The notes: generated from the sequence alone by a model not told the origin. Shown: positions 16,224-26,105, counted from the stretch's first letter. The stretch is DNA of 44,605 nucleotides from a bacterium (GCA_024228115.1 JAAETT010000333.1:1-44605), one strand, 5' to 3'. Program-made: numbers and translations.

Positions 16224-17747
16224 TCACACCCGCGGCGGCTCCCGAACTTCTCGCCCCTCTTCCCGTTCAACCACCGGCAACCGAAGCGCCATCGCGGTGG
16301 CGAAACCCTCCGGCGGCGTCACACACTCCACGACGCCTCCGAGTTCCTCGGCCAGCCGGGCGCTGTTGGCCAATCCCAGCCCGGTGCCTTCGCCCGGGGG
16401 CTTGGTCGTGTAGAACGGGTCGAAGATGCGCTCCCGGTCCTTCTCGGGAATTCCACAGCCGTCGTCGCAAACCAGGCACTCGACCGCATCCAGACGCGCT
16501 CGACCGAAGGCCCCCTCGATGCCCTCCTCCCCGCGAGCCACGAGGGGCGCCGGCCGCAGGAGCAGTTCGACACGTGCACCCTCGCGATCTCCAACTGCGT
16601 GCGCAGCGTTCAGGAGCAGGTTGAGAAGAATCTGGGTCACCGTCGAAGCGTCCGCCGAAACGAGCGGCAGCTCGCCCTCCTGGCTTTGCGAAAATGCGAT
16701 GTGGTGGTGGCGTCTCCCGGCGGAGACCAGCACGAGGGTCTCTCGCGCGATCTCGGCGAATTCCATAGGCCGTGGTGTCGAACGCTGAGGCCTCGAAAAA
16801 TCGAGGAGCTGACGGAGGATGATTCGAACCCGTTCCCCCTCGCTCCCAGCCCGGCGGAGGTGCTCCCGACTCCCCTCACCGAGGGCGGCATCTCGTGCCG
16901 CGAGATCGATGAATGCAAGCATGGCGCCGATCGGATTGCCAACCTCGTGCGCCACACCTGCCGCCAGACGCCCGACCGATGCCAGCCGCTCGGCCCGATC
17001 CAGGCCCTCCCGCGTTCGCCGAAGCTCGCGATTGGCACCGCGAAGATCGGTGATTGCCTTCTCCAACTCGCCGCTGCGCTCTTGTAAGGCCTCGGTCATC
17101 TCGTTCAGTGAGCGACCGACGGCGGCGACCTCCTGGGGGCCTTCTTCAGGCGCCCTCACCTCCTCCTCGCCCTGCCCGATTGCGACCGCGGCCCGGGCCA
17201 CGTCCTCGAGGGGACGAATCAGTCGACGCCGGAGCAGCCAGCTTCCGAAAGCCGTGAAGATCGCGACGTTGACGAACCCCAACGTCGCAACCACCGTGAG
17301 CGGTGCGGAGCGCAGCTGAAACGAGGCATGTTCCGGGAGCCGGGCCATCGCAACCCCACCGTTGTCGAGCGGCGCGGCGAATCGGATCCGGCCACCAAGC
17401 CTTCCGAGTTGAAGAAGCGGTACACCTTCCGAACGAACCTGCTCCGCCAATGCCAGGGTCGTCTCGTCGATCTCTCCGGCGACCGGGCCACGGGTTCGCG
17501 CACGTCCGTCTGCTCCGAGCGACCACCATTCGGTCCCGGCAACCACAGCGTCGAAGGGCGCGGCCGGCCGTGCAGCCTCCGCAAGCAACGAGCGTCCGAG
17601 CACGCGCTCCAGACTGCCTTCGTGGTGGGTCACGAACACCGCCACCAGCACGATCGTCGCCAGGAGCATCACCAGCCCCAGGCTCAGCAGGACCTCGCTG
17701 CGCAAGCCCAGCGAAGAAGCCGTCGTCGGCCGGGCCGTCGCCATCAC
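16224..17747 (-). CDS. Membrane sensor histidine kinase directly downstream of pilR
   Basis: The 507-aa product has two membrane spans (about 18-40 and 150-171) around a ~105-residue periplasmic sensor with no recognised fold, then a HAMP segment (about 172-225), a coiled coil, and HisKA with the phosphoacceptor in GVAHEVGNPIGAM (His about 267). HATPase boxes follow: N box LLNLLLNAAHA, G1 DDGCGIP and G2 GEGTGLGLA. The GTG 17747 directly follows the pilR TAG, with ATG 17744 as an alternative start. It is a second kinase in the pilSR operon, distinct from PilS, and a candidate input to PilR or to the orphan NtrC-family regulator. Confidence 0.92.
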   Translation of the reverse strand: MMATARPTTASSLGLRSEVLLSLGLVMLLATIVLVAVFVTHHEGSLERVLGRSLLAEAARPAAPFDAVVAGTEWWSLGADGRARTRGPVAGEIDETTLALAEQVRSEGVPLLQLGRLGGRIRFAAPLDNGGVAMARLPEHASFQLRSAPLTVVATLGFVNVAIFTAFGSWLLRRRLIRPLEDVARAAVAIGQGEEEVRAPEEGPQEVAAVGRSLNEMTEALQERSGELEKAITDLRGANRELRRTREGLDRAERLASVGRLAAGVAHEVGNPIGAMLAFIDLAARDAALGEGSREHLRRAGSEGERVRIILRQLLDFSRPQRSTPRPMEFAEIARETLVLVSAGRRHHHIAFSQSQEGELPLVSADASTVTQILLNLLLNAAHAVGDREGARVELLLRPAPLVARGEEGIEGAFGRARLDAVECLVCDDGCGIPEKDRERIFDPFYTTKPPGEGTGLGLANSARLAEELGGVVECVTPPEGFATAMALRLPVVEREEGREVREPPRV

Positions 17748-19133
17748 CTACGGTGAATCGTCGAGGCCCAGCTTCTCCAGGCGGTATCGGAAGGAACGGA
17801 AGGAGACGCCGAGCAACATCGCCGCCTTCTTCTTGACACCACCCGTCCGGCCCAACGCTTCACGAAGAAGTTCCCGTTCGACCTGGGCCAGCATGCCGTC
17901 CAGATCCCCACCCTCTTCCGGAAGCCGACTGCTGGCCTCCGGGGCGGAGCGGGGAGTGAGGATCGCAGGCGGAAGGACATCCGAATGGACCGTGCCCCCC
18001 TGGCTCAAGGCCACGGCCCTCTCGATCGTGTTCTCGAGTTCCCGCACGTTCCCGGGGAATGCGTAGTTCTGGATGAGCGCCATGGCATCGTCGCCGATGC
18101 GATCCACGGGCCGATCGAGTTCGAGGGCGAATTTCGCCACGAAGTGTTGAACCAGCAGCGGCACATCTTCCATGCGTTCCCGAAGAGGCGGCAAATGGAC
18201 TTGAATGACGTTCAATCGATAGAAGAGGTCCTCACGGAAACGACCGGCGACCACCTCCTCTTGCAGATCCCGATTGGTGGCGGCCACGATCCGGACATCG
18301 ACCGGCTCGTCCGTGCTATCGCCGACGCGTCGGACCTTCCTGTCCTGAATCACACGCAATAGCTTCACTTGAAGGGGCAGCGGGATTTCCCCGATTTCAT
18401 CGAGGAAGATGGTTCCCTTCTCCGCGCTTTCGAAGAGACCCGCGCGGTTCTCGACGGCACCCGTGAACGCACCTTTGACATGGCCGAAAAGCTCGGATTC
18501 CAACAGGTTTTCGGGAATCGCACCGCAATTCACCGCGACGAACGGGTGTTCGCCCCGGTCACTCTGGTCGTGGATCGCCCGGGCGACGAGTTCCTTGCCC
18601 GTGCCACTCTCGCCGCTGATCAGGACATTCGTCTTGGTGGGCGCTACCTGGGCGACGAGCTGATAGACCTGCTGGATGGCATAGCTCGTCCCGACCATCG
18701 TGCGCGGGCGTGTGCGGCTTTCGAGCTCCGAGCGGAGCCGCCGGTTCTCGCTCGAAAGAAGCTTCTTCTCGAGAGCCTTTTCCACGACCAGGCGCAGTTC
18801 ATCGACCTTGAAGGGCTTGGTCACGTAGTCGTAGGCGCCTCCCTTCATGGCTTCGATGGCGGTTTCGGTGGTGGCAAATGCAGTGATCATGATGACGACG
18901 GTGTCGGGCGCGGAATCCTTGATCTCTCGAAGGAGATCGAGGCCGCCCTTGCCCGGCATCTGCACGTCACTGATCACGACGTCGAAGTCGTCCGCGTCGA
19001 GGGCCAGGAGAGCCGTATCGACGTCTCCGGCCGTTACCGCGTCGTATCCCTCGCGTGCAAAGAAGATCTCGAGGAACTCGCGCATGCTGCGCTCGTCATC
19101 GACGACGAGGATTCGGGCGGGGTGATCGCTCAT
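17748..19133 (-). CDS. pilR: PilR, sigma-54-dependent response regulator of type IV pili
   Basis: PilR is the NtrC-family regulator that receives phosphate from PilS and activates sigma-54 promoters of pilus genes. The 461 residues comprise a receiver (Asp56 in VVISDVQMPG), AAA+ with GESGTGKE (174-181) and GAFTGA (221-226), and a Fis-type C-terminal HTH (VKKKAAMLLGVSFRSFRYRL). ATG 19133 overlaps the pilS stop as ATGA and gives a normal receiver N-terminus; the long in-frame extension upstream overlaps pilS and is not coding. Confidence 0.93.
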   Translation of the reverse strand: MSDHPARILVVDDERSMREFLEIFFAREGYDAVTAGDVDTALLALDADDFDVVISDVQMPGKGGLDLLREIKDSAPDTVVIMITAFATTETAIEAMKGGAYDYVTKPFKVDELRLVVEKALEKKLLSSENRRLRSELESRTRPRTMVGTSYAIQQVYQLVAQVAPTKTNVLISGESGTGKELVARAIHDQSDRGEHPFVAVNCGAIPENLLESELFGHVKGAFTGAVENRAGLFESAEKGTIFLDEIGEIPLPLQVKLLRVIQDRKVRRVGDSTDEPVDVRIVAATNRDLQEEVVAGRFREDLFYRLNVIQVHLPPLRERMEDVPLLVQHFVAKFALELDRPVDRIGDDAMALIQNYAFPGNVRELENTIERAVALSQGGTVHSDVLPPAILTPRSAPEASSRLPEEGGDLDGMLAQVERELLREALGRTGGVKKKAAMLLGVSFRSFRYRLEKLGLDDSP

Positions 19134-20821
19134 GAGTCCAGGGCCTGCAGCGGGAGACGCACTTGAAACTGCGTGCCCGCTCCTTTGCGGCTCTCGATCT
19201 GTACGGTGCCCGCGTGGTTCTGGACGATCCGGTGAACCACCGCGAGGCCAAGGCCCGTGCCTTCGCTTCGCGTCGTGAAGAACGGATCGAAGACCCGCTC
19301 CAGAACGTCGTGGGGGATCCCCACACCCGTATCCGAGACCACCAATTCCACGACGCCAGACGCCTCCTCCGAGGTGTTTCGGCGCCCGGCGACGCCCTCT
19401 TGAGGCTCGCCCCCAGCATCCGCTTCGATCTTTCCCACACACAGCCGAATTCGGCCCGGACCCTCTACCGCATGCTGGGCGTTTCCGAGCAGATTCCAGA
19501 GCAATTGCTTCAGCTGCAACGCATCCCCGTCCACCATCGCCGGGGAAGCCACCTCCACCTCGAGCAGGACATCTCGGTCCAGCGCCGTCTCGAAGGCTTC
19601 CGCGACTTCTCCTGCGAGCCGTCCGAGATCAAGAGGCTCCATCTTTGCAGGAGCCGGCCGCGCGTACTGGAGAAAGTCCGTGATCAACTGGTTCAAACGC
19701 TCGATCTCGCGTAGGACGATTCCCATGAGTCGGCTCTGGTCGGCGCCATCCTCTTCCGGCGGAAGTGTCGACCGCAACATCTCCACCGAGCCGGAGATGG
19801 CCGCCAGAGGGTTGCGGATCTCATGGGCGATCGACGCCGAGAGCTGGCCGATTCCCGCCAACCTGGCATTCCGTTCGAGCTCGCCCTCCAGCCGGACCAC
19901 TTCGGTCACGTCCTGGAAGATCACCACGCAGCCCGAATCCGGAGCATCCTCGTTCTTCAGGCTGGAGATGGCCACCCCCAGGAAACGCTCCTCGCCGTCC
20001 GACCTCTCGAATCGGAACCGCGCGCGGCGGCGGCCTGACGAGTCGGACTCGCGCAACACCTCTGCGATTCCCGGCAACACGTCTTCGAGCCGGGCACCCA
20101 ACGCCTGCTCCGCCGATGTCGCCGTGATCCGTCCTGATTCCGGATTGAATGACGTCACCCGACCCTCGGCATCGGTCGTCAAGACACCACTCGTCAAGCT
20201 CTCCACGATCCGCTCATGCAGCGAGCGAAGCTCCGCGAGATCACAGGCACTTGCCTCAAGGCGTTCGTCGGCGATCCGCAGTTCCTGGGCGAGGCCACTG
20301 CCGAAAAGCGCAACCAACAACATGGCCCCGGTGTGCGCGCCCCATAGCGTGAACGCGAAATCCGCCGGCGTGGCGGCCAACCCACCCATGGGGAAGCCGA
20401 TGCCTACCAGGGTGGCCGCACCGAAACCGATGGAGGCGCCACCTGCGGTGCCGTAACCACCCCGCCGGTCGAAGAGCAGTGCTCCGAATACCACCACCGG
20501 CAGAAAGAGGAAGCTGAAGATCGATTCGGCACCGCCCGTGAAGATCACAAGGGCCGTCACCAGGCCGAGATCCGCCACCAACTGGACGGCCGCGAAGCGC
20601 CGGAGGTTCCGCACGAACGGTAGAAGCGCCGCGTACAACGCCGTCGCGAAGAACGCGACGCCAAGGGTCCCATACAGGCCGAGTTCGGCGACCTCTGTCG
20701 TCAGACGGCCTGCCCCGACAAGCGTGAGGGCAAGTGCCAAGGCCCCCACACAGACACCGAGCCGTGCGGCCATCACGCGCAGGACGCGCGCGTGGAGGGC
20801 GTCCGCCCCCCGTCGTTCCAT
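19130..20821 (-). CDS. pilS: PilS, sensor histidine kinase of type IV pili
   Basis: PilS senses pilin in the membrane and controls PilR. The 563-aa product has about six membrane spans in residues 15-178, typical of PilS, a PAS domain (about 200-310, ESLTSGVLTTDAEGRVTSFN), HisKA with the site IAHEIRNPLAAISGSVEML (His333), and a HATPase domain with DTGVGIP and EGTGLGLAVVHRIV. ATG 20821 follows pilC by 45 bases on the same strand. It overlaps pilR by 4 bases. Confidence 0.93.
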   Translation of the reverse strand: MERRGADALHARVLRVMAARLGVCVGALALALTLVGAGRLTTEVAELGLYGTLGVAFFATALYAALLPFVRNLRRFAAVQLVADLGLVTALVIFTGGAESIFSFLFLPVVVFGALLFDRRGGYGTAGGASIGFGAATLVGIGFPMGGLAATPADFAFTLWGAHTGAMLLVALFGSGLAQELRIADERLEASACDLAELRSLHERIVESLTSGVLTTDAEGRVTSFNPESGRITATSAEQALGARLEDVLPGIAEVLRESDSSGRRRARFRFERSDGEERFLGVAISSLKNEDAPDSGCVVIFQDVTEVVRLEGELERNARLAGIGQLSASIAHEIRNPLAAISGSVEMLRSTLPPEEDGADQSRLMGIVLREIERLNQLITDFLQYARPAPAKMEPLDLGRLAGEVAEAFETALDRDVLLEVEVASPAMVDGDALQLKQLLWNLLGNAQHAVEGPGRIRLCVGKIEADAGGEPQEGVAGRRNTSEEASGVVELVVSDTGVGIPHDVLERVFDPFFTTRSEGTGLGLAVVHRIVQNHAGTVQIESRKGAGTQFQVRLPLQALDS

Positions 20822-20866
20822 GTTCGCGCCTACCTGGCGCCGGCGGCGTGCCAGGAGTTCGCCATG

Positions 20867-22078
20867 TTAGCCAATGTTCTCGGCGATCTTGAAGATCGGG
20901 AGGTACATCGCGATCAACATGCCGCCAATCGTTCCACCGAGGAACACCATCATCAGCGGTTCCAGGAGGGCGGTCAATGCATCGACGGCGTTGTCGACCT
21001 CTTCGTCGTAGAAGTCGGCGATCTTTGCAAGCATCGTATCCATCGCACCGGTCGATTCACCGACGGCAATCATCTGGACGACCATGCCGGGGAAGACGCC
21101 CGCTTCTTCGAGAGGCTCAGCCATCGTCCGGCCTTCCGAGATCGCCGAGCGCGTCTTCATGATCGCGGTTTCGATCACCAGGTTTCCGGCGGTCTTGGCG
21201 CAGATCTCGAGAGCATCGAGGATGGGAACACCACTGGAGACCATGGTGCCGAGCGTTCTCGTGAAACGGGCCACTGCCACCTTTCGAAGGAGAGGCCCGA
21301 ACACCGGCGTCCGAAGGAAGATGGCGTCCGTCCGGAAGCGGAACTTCGGAAAGCGCTTTCGCGCCTGCATGAAGAGCCATAGGACACCCACGGTTGCGGC
21401 CACCATGATCACCAGCCATTCCTGCAGGAACTCACTGATCGTAATGACCATCTGGGTGGGTCCGGGAAGCGCGCCGCCGAAATCCTCGAACATCTTCTGG
21501 AAGACCGGGATGACCTTGACCAGCAGCAGCGCAATGACCGCAATCGATACCACCAGCACGGTGGTCGGGTAGACCATCGCGCCCTTCACCTTGCGGCGTA
21601 GCGAGTCGGCCTTCTCCAGGTAGACGGCCAGGCGGTTGAGGATCGTGTCGAGGATACCGCCGATCTCGCCTGCGCGAACCAGGTTCACGTAGAGCTTGTC
21701 GAAGGTCTTCGGCTGCTTCTCGAGAGCGTCGGCGAACGTCGAGCCCTGCTCCACGTCGACCTTGATCTCGCGCAGGATCGCCTTCATCGTCTTGTTCGGA
21801 TTCTGGGCGGACAAGATGTCGAGGCATTGGACGAGCGGAAGACCGGCATCGATCATCGTCGCGAACTGTCGCGTGAAGATCACCTGGTCCCGAATCGTCA
21901 CCTTCGGCTTCAAGAGGTTGATGTTCTCGAGAATGTCCTTGGGCTTTGCCTTTACGGACACGGGCATGATCATCTGCGAGCGCAGCTGTGTCATCACCGC
22001 CGCTTCGTTAGCGGCCTCGATCGAGCCCTTCTTGGTACCCCCCTGACGGGTTTGACCTTCCCATACGTAAACAGGCAT
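20867..22078 (-). CDS. pilC: PilC, type IV pilus inner-membrane platform protein
   Basis: PilC is the GspF-family membrane platform on which the PilB and PilT ATPases act. The 403-aa product shows two tandem T2SSF domains (about 65-190 and 270-390; FTRQFATMIDAGLPLVQCLD and FTRTLGTMVSSGVPILDALE) with three membrane helices, and ends with VFLGGTIGGMLIAMYLPIFK. Length and motifs are standard. It lies between pilT and pilS, all on one strand with short gaps. Confidence 0.96.
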   Translation of the reverse strand: MPVYVWEGQTRQGGTKKGSIEAANEAAVMTQLRSQMIMPVSVKAKPKDILENINLLKPKVTIRDQVIFTRQFATMIDAGLPLVQCLDILSAQNPNKTMKAILREIKVDVEQGSTFADALEKQPKTFDKLYVNLVRAGEIGGILDTILNRLAVYLEKADSLRRKVKGAMVYPTTVLVVSIAVIALLLVKVIPVFQKMFEDFGGALPGPTQMVITISEFLQEWLVIMVAATVGVLWLFMQARKRFPKFRFRTDAIFLRTPVFGPLLRKVAVARFTRTLGTMVSSGVPILDALEICAKTAGNLVIETAIMKTRSAISEGRTMAEPLEEAGVFPGMVVQMIAVGESTGAMDTMLAKIADFYDEEVDNAVDALTALLEPLMMVFLGGTIGGMLIAMYLPIFKIAENIG

Positions 22079-22093
22079 TGGAGACCCCCTTGC

Positions 22094-23191
22094 CTAAGCA
22101 GCGCCGGCGCGTCGTGCGACCGACCCACCACCGTTGGACATGATCTGACGCAGCTCGTCGGTATCGCCGCTGCGCCCCATTGCATCATCGAGACTGATCA
22201 TTCGCTTCTGATGCAGCGAAGCGAGCGATTGATTCATCGTCTGCATGCCGAACTTGTCCTGCCCGATCTGCATCTGCGAGTAGATCTGGTGGAGCTTGTC
22301 CTCGCGCATCAGATTTCGGATGGCTGAGTTCGGAACCATGATCTCCATGGCCAGCGCCCGGCCCGGCCCGTTCGCGCGCGGAATCAGGGTCTGGCTGACG
22401 ACGCCCTCGAGCACGAACGAAAGCTGGGCCCGAACCTGGGATTGCTGGTAGGGCGGAAATACGTCGACGATCCGGTTGATCGACTGGACGCACGAGTTCG
22501 TATGCAGCGTTGCGAAGGCCAGGTGGCCCGTCTCCGCGACGGTCAAAGCGGCCTCGATGGTTTCGAGGTCTCGCATCTCACCGATCAGCACCACGTCCGG
22601 GTCCTGGCGCAAGATGTACTTCAAGGCCTTGGTGAATGAATCGGTATCGGCACCGACTTCTCGCTGATTGACGAGGCAGCCCTTATGGGGATGCAGGTAC
22701 TCGATCGGATCCTCGACCGTCACGATATGCTCGTTCCGCTCGGTATTGATCTTGTCGAGGATCGTCGCCAGCGTCGTGGACTTTCCCGATCCGGTCGGCC
22801 CGGTCACCAGGATCAATCCACGGGGCTTTTGCGCCAGCTCGGAGATGACCTTCGGGAGCCCCAGCTCCTCGAACGACTTGATCTTGTAGGGGATGGCGCG
22901 AAACGCACCAGCCACCGCACCGCGCTGCATGAAGACGTTGGCGCGGAACCGCGAGAGCCCCCGAACGCCGAACGAGAGGTCGAGCTCGTTGTTCTCCTCG
23001 AAGCGATGCTTCTGGGAGTCCGTCAGAATCGAGTAGCAGAGCTGTTTCGTCTCCGGAGGTGAGAGGGGCGGCATCTTCAACGGATGCAGCTTCCCATCGA
23101 TTCGAAGCTGAGGCGGCGAGCTGGTCGTGACATGGAGGTCGCTCCCCCCCTTCTCGATCATCGCCTTCAGCAATTGATGCAGGTTCGCCAT
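22094..23191 (-). CDS. pilT: PilT, pilus retraction ATPase
   Basis: PilT powers pilus retraction. The 365-aa product is a secretion ATPase with Walker A LVTGPTGSGKSTTLAT (about 130-145), an Asp box in RTEPNE-like ITVEDPIEY, Walker B GEMRDLETIEAAL, a His box (AETGHLAFATLHTN) and the PilT-specific C-terminal motif AIRNLMREDK. ATG 23191 follows GGAG and lies 9 bases after the pilB stop. Twitching motility or retraction-dependent uptake is therefore likely in this organism. Confidence 0.96.
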   Translation of the reverse strand: MANLHQLLKAMIEKGGSDLHVTTSSPPQLRIDGKLHPLKMPPLSPPETKQLCYSILTDSQKHRFEENNELDLSFGVRGLSRFRANVFMQRGAVAGAFRAIPYKIKSFEELGLPKVISELAQKPRGLILVTGPTGSGKSTTLATILDKINTERNEHIVTVEDPIEYLHPHKGCLVNQREVGADTDSFTKALKYILRQDPDVVLIGEMRDLETIEAALTVAETGHLAFATLHTNSCVQSINRIVDVFPPYQQSQVRAQLSFVLEGVVSQTLIPRANGPGRALAMEIMVPNSAIRNLMREDKLHQIYSQMQIGQDKFGMQTMNQSLASLHQKRMISLDDAMGRSGDTDELRQIMSNGGGSVARRAGAA

Positions 23192-23200
23192 GGTTCGCTC

Positions 23201-24901
23201 CTAGAAATCCGCAGCCGAGACCCGATAGACCTCGGGGAGGGTCGTCGTGCCCTCTTTGACCATGTTCAAGGCACTCCGTCGCAAGGTCAGCATCTCGAGG
23301 CGAATCGCCTCTCGTTTGAGTTCGGTCGTCGAGGCACCGTTCAAGATGAATTCCTTCAGCTCTTCGCCGATGCGCATGACTTCATAGAGGGCGATCCGCC
23401 CCTTGAAACCCGTATCCGAGCAGACGTGACACCCTCGGCCTTTGTTGGCGGTGGTGGAATTCGCCTCGTCCTCCTCCATCCCGGCTTCCATCAGGGCCTC
23501 GGCATTCACGTCGGGATCGGGCTCGCTGCACTCGACGCAGATCCGCCGGGCAAGACGCTGGGCGACGATCGCGTTCACGGAAGAAGCGACCAGGAACGGC
23601 TCGATGCCCATGTTGAGCAGGCGATTCACGGTCGAAGGCGCGTCGTTGGTATGCAGGGTCGAGAGCACCATGTGACCGGTGAGTGCCGCCTTGACCGCGA
23701 TCTCTGCGGTCTCGAAATCCCGGATCTCACCGACCATGATGATGTCCGGGTCCTGGCGAAGGAACGAACGCAGCGAGGCCGCGAAGTTGAGACCGATGTC
23801 CTCATGCATCTGGACCTGGTTGATGCCGGAGAGGTTGAACTCGACCGGATCCTCTGCAGTGGAGATGTTCTCCGAGCTCTGGTTCAGTTCCGAGAGCGCG
23901 GAATACAGGGTGGTCGTCTTACCCGAACCGGTCGGGCCGGTGACCAGTACCATTCCGAATGGCTGGTGAATCGCTTCCTTGAAGACATCGAGTTGTTCTG
24001 TTTCGAAGCCCAGCTTGGTCATGTCGAGCTGCAGGTTCGATTTGTCCAGAAGCCGAAGCACGGTCTTCTCACCGAAGAGGGTCGGAAGGACGGAGACGCG
24101 ATAGTCCATCTCCTTGCCCCGCCCGAGCTTCAGCTTGATGCGTCCATCCTGGGGAAGACGCCGCTCGGCGATATCGAGCTCGGCCATGATCTTCAGGCGT
24201 GAGGTGATCGCGTTCCGCAGCTTCATGGGCGGCGTCATGCTTTCGTAGAGCACACCGTCGATGCGGTAGCGAACCCGGAAAGCCTTCTCATAGGGCTCGA
24301 TGTGGATATCCGACGCACCCTTCTTGATGGCGTCGGTGAGGATCAGGTTCACGAGCTTGACGACGGGCGCGTCCTCGGATTCCTTGGCGAGCTCGAGGAC
24401 ATCGACATCGTCGTCCTCGGAGAGCACCTCGACATCCGAGTCGTCGAAGTCGCCCATGATGTCGTCGATGCTGGCAGTCTTGTCGTAGTGCCGATCGATG
24501 GCCCGTTTGATCTGCTCTTCGGACGCGACGACGACTTCGACGTTGTACCCGGTAAGGAACTTGATGTCGTCGATCGCGAAGATGTTCGACGGATCGGCCG
24601 TGGCCAGGATCAGCGTCGAGCCGGCGCGGTTCACCGGCAGCACGTTGTGCTTGAGGGCGACTTCTTCTGGGATCAACTGGATCACGGCCGGGTCGACATC
24701 GAACTCCTCGAGGTCGATGTCCGGCACACCATATTGCGACGCCACGAAGCCGGAGAGTTCGTTCTCCTGCAGGAAGCCGAGCTTGGTGATCTGGGCTCCG
24801 AGGCGGCCACCATGGTCCCGCGCCTCTGCGCGCGCCTTTTTCAGCTGCTCGGTGGTAAGCAGGCTCTCCTTGACCAGGAGCTCGCCGATCCGCTCGTTCA
24901 A
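23201..24901 (-). CDS. pilB: PilB, pilus extension ATPase
   Basis: PilB powers pilus extension. The 566-aa product has an N-terminal MshEN-type domain (NERIGELLVKESLLTTEQLK and a second unit), a hexameric ATPase core with LVTGPTGSGKTTTLYSAL, an Asp box VGEIRDFETAEIA and a His box (LTGHMVLSTLHTND), and the tetracysteine zinc motif (RICVEC ... GCHVC). TTG 24901 is chosen because GGGGAG lies about 8 bases upstream and homologous proteins begin here. GTG 24967 would add a Pro/Arg-rich 22-residue extension and is less likely. MshEN domains can bind cyclic di-GMP in related ATPases. Confidence 0.93.
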   Translation of the reverse strand: MNERIGELLVKESLLTTEQLKKARAEARDHGGRLGAQITKLGFLQENELSGFVASQYGVPDIDLEEFDVDPAVIQLIPEEVALKHNVLPVNRAGSTLILATADPSNIFAIDDIKFLTGYNVEVVVASEEQIKRAIDRHYDKTASIDDIMGDFDDSDVEVLSEDDDVDVLELAKESEDAPVVKLVNLILTDAIKKGASDIHIEPYEKAFRVRYRIDGVLYESMTPPMKLRNAITSRLKIMAELDIAERRLPQDGRIKLKLGRGKEMDYRVSVLPTLFGEKTVLRLLDKSNLQLDMTKLGFETEQLDVFKEAIHQPFGMVLVTGPTGSGKTTTLYSALSELNQSSENISTAEDPVEFNLSGINQVQMHEDIGLNFAASLRSFLRQDPDIIMVGEIRDFETAEIAVKAALTGHMVLSTLHTNDAPSTVNRLLNMGIEPFLVASSVNAIVAQRLARRICVECSEPDPDVNAEALMEAGMEEDEANSTTANKGRGCHVCSDTGFKGRIALYEVMRIGEELKEFILNGASTTELKREAIRLEMLTLRRSALNMVKEGTTTLPEVYRVSAADF

Positions 24902-24985
24902 CCCAGATTCTCCCCTCGGGTCCGCGAGCTTCCAACGCCGGCGAGGACTTGGCCCCCTCCCCTGCACGTGCGAAACCCCTGCGAA

Positions 24986-25005
24986 CCCGCCCGGTTATCG
25001 GCGGG
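24986..25005. terminator. Hairpin between the UPF0104 gene and pilB
   Basis: CCCGCC (24986-24991) and GGCGGG (25000-25005) form a 6-bp GC stem around an 8-base loop, just after the stop (minus strand, 25020) of the UPF0104-type gene and upstream of pilB. It may reduce read-through into the pilus cluster. No U-tract follows. Confidence 0.3.
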
Positions 25006-25019
25006 ACTCCGAGGGATCT

Positions 25020-26105
25020 TTACTCCGGGGCGCCACCCGCGGGGGCCGTGTCATCGCCACCTTCGGCGCCAGCCATCGCCTCGTCTAGCCGCGTACCGCG
25101 GAAGCGGAGTACAGCGAGGCCCAGAGCCGTCAGGCTCACCCAGAAGAGCGCGTGGGCCAGGGTGCCAAGAGCCAGCGCGAGCTCCTCGGAGACCCCGAGG
25201 GGAACGAGGGCCGCCCGGCAAGCCGCGTGATACGTGCCGGCGAAGCCCGGGGCCGAAGGCAGGGCCACGGCTGCGCCCACCCAGACCATCAGTGTCCAGC
25301 TGGCCTGGAGATCCGGCCACAGCCCCCCGAGATCGATGCCAAAGGCCCGGAGCGCGGCGTAGTAAGGAATGATGTTGATCAGGACCCAGAAAGTCACCGA
25401 GTGGAACAAGACCCAGAAGAGGTCCTTGCCGTTGCGCATTCCCCGGAGCCCGTGCGCAATCTGGTCGAGTAGCCCACAGATCCGATCGGTGAGCCCCTGC
25501 GGAGCCCAGCCAAGCCCCCAGCGGACCAGACCGATGAAGAAATCCGGGGCCTGACGCAGGGCAATGACGCCCAACAGGGGCACGGAGGCCACGATGGAGA
25601 GAGCGACCAGCGCCTGGCGGCCGTCCAGACCGGACGCCTCGGCACCCTGGCTGCCCAACACGATCGCCGCGAGCCCCAACAAACCGATGGCGTCGATCAC
25701 GCGCTCGACGATCACGCTGCCGAAGATCGCCGCGCCGGACATGCCCGTCTCTCGGGCGAGAAACCACGAACGAGCCAACTCGCCCAGCCGAAATGGGAAC
25801 AGGTTGTTCGCCATGTAGCCGACGGCGGTGGCACGAAAGAGCGTGCCGGTCTCGATCTCGCCGAAGGCGCGAAGCAGATGGCGCCAGCGCAACGCCCGGC
25901 TCCAGGTGCAGAGCACATAGCCGACGGCCGAGGGCAGCAGCAGCCAGGCGAGATCCACCCGGGCCATTTCCGCCACAAGTACCGGGAAATCGACGCCCCG
26001 AAAAGCGAAGACCAGAGCCGCAGCGGTGATCGCGAAACCGACCCACAAGCGGGGATCGGCCCAGCGCCGTCGGGCGGCACCGGTGGACGGGTTGGAATCG
26101 CTCAT
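25020..26105 (-). CDS. UPF0104 / AglD-MprF-type polytopic membrane protein
   Basis: The 361-aa product is strongly hydrophobic with about eight or nine membrane spans and carries the lysylphosphatidylglycerol-synthase transmembrane (UPF0104) pattern: LGELARSWFLARETGM near the third span, ALRWRHLLRAFG in an early loop, and PSAPGFAGTYHAACRAALVP near the C-terminus. The family includes flippase-like domains of MprF and proteins of glycan or hopanoid pathways. Its substrate here is unknown. Its ATG overlaps the ribF stop (ATGA), so the two are co-translated. Confidence 0.85.
   Translation of the reverse strand: MSDSNPSTGAARRRWADPRLWVGFAITAAALVFAFRGVDFPVLVAEMARVDLAWLLLPSAVGYVLCTWSRALRWRHLLRAFGEIETGTLFRATAVGYMANNLFPFRLGELARSWFLARETGMSGAAIFGSVIVERVIDAIGLLGLAAIVLGSQGAEASGLDGRQALVALSIVASVPLLGVIALRQAPDFFIGLVRWGLGWAPQGLTDRICGLLDQIAHGLRGMRNGKDLFWVLFHSVTFWVLINIIPYYAALRAFGIDLGGLWPDLQASWTLMVWVGAAVALPSAPGFAGTYHAACRAALVPLGVSEELALALGTLAHALFWVSLTALGLAVLRFRGTRLDEAMAGAEGGDDTAPAGGAPE

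Noticed and set aside
19134-19442. N-terminal extension of PilR overlapping pilS
   Set aside because: The extra residues do not resemble a receiver domain and overlap the kinase ATPase domain in another frame.
24902-24967. 22-residue N-terminal extension of PilB from GTG 24967
   Set aside because: The extension is Pro/Arg-rich, unlike PilB proteins, whereas TTG 24901 has a better ribosome site and the normal N-terminus.
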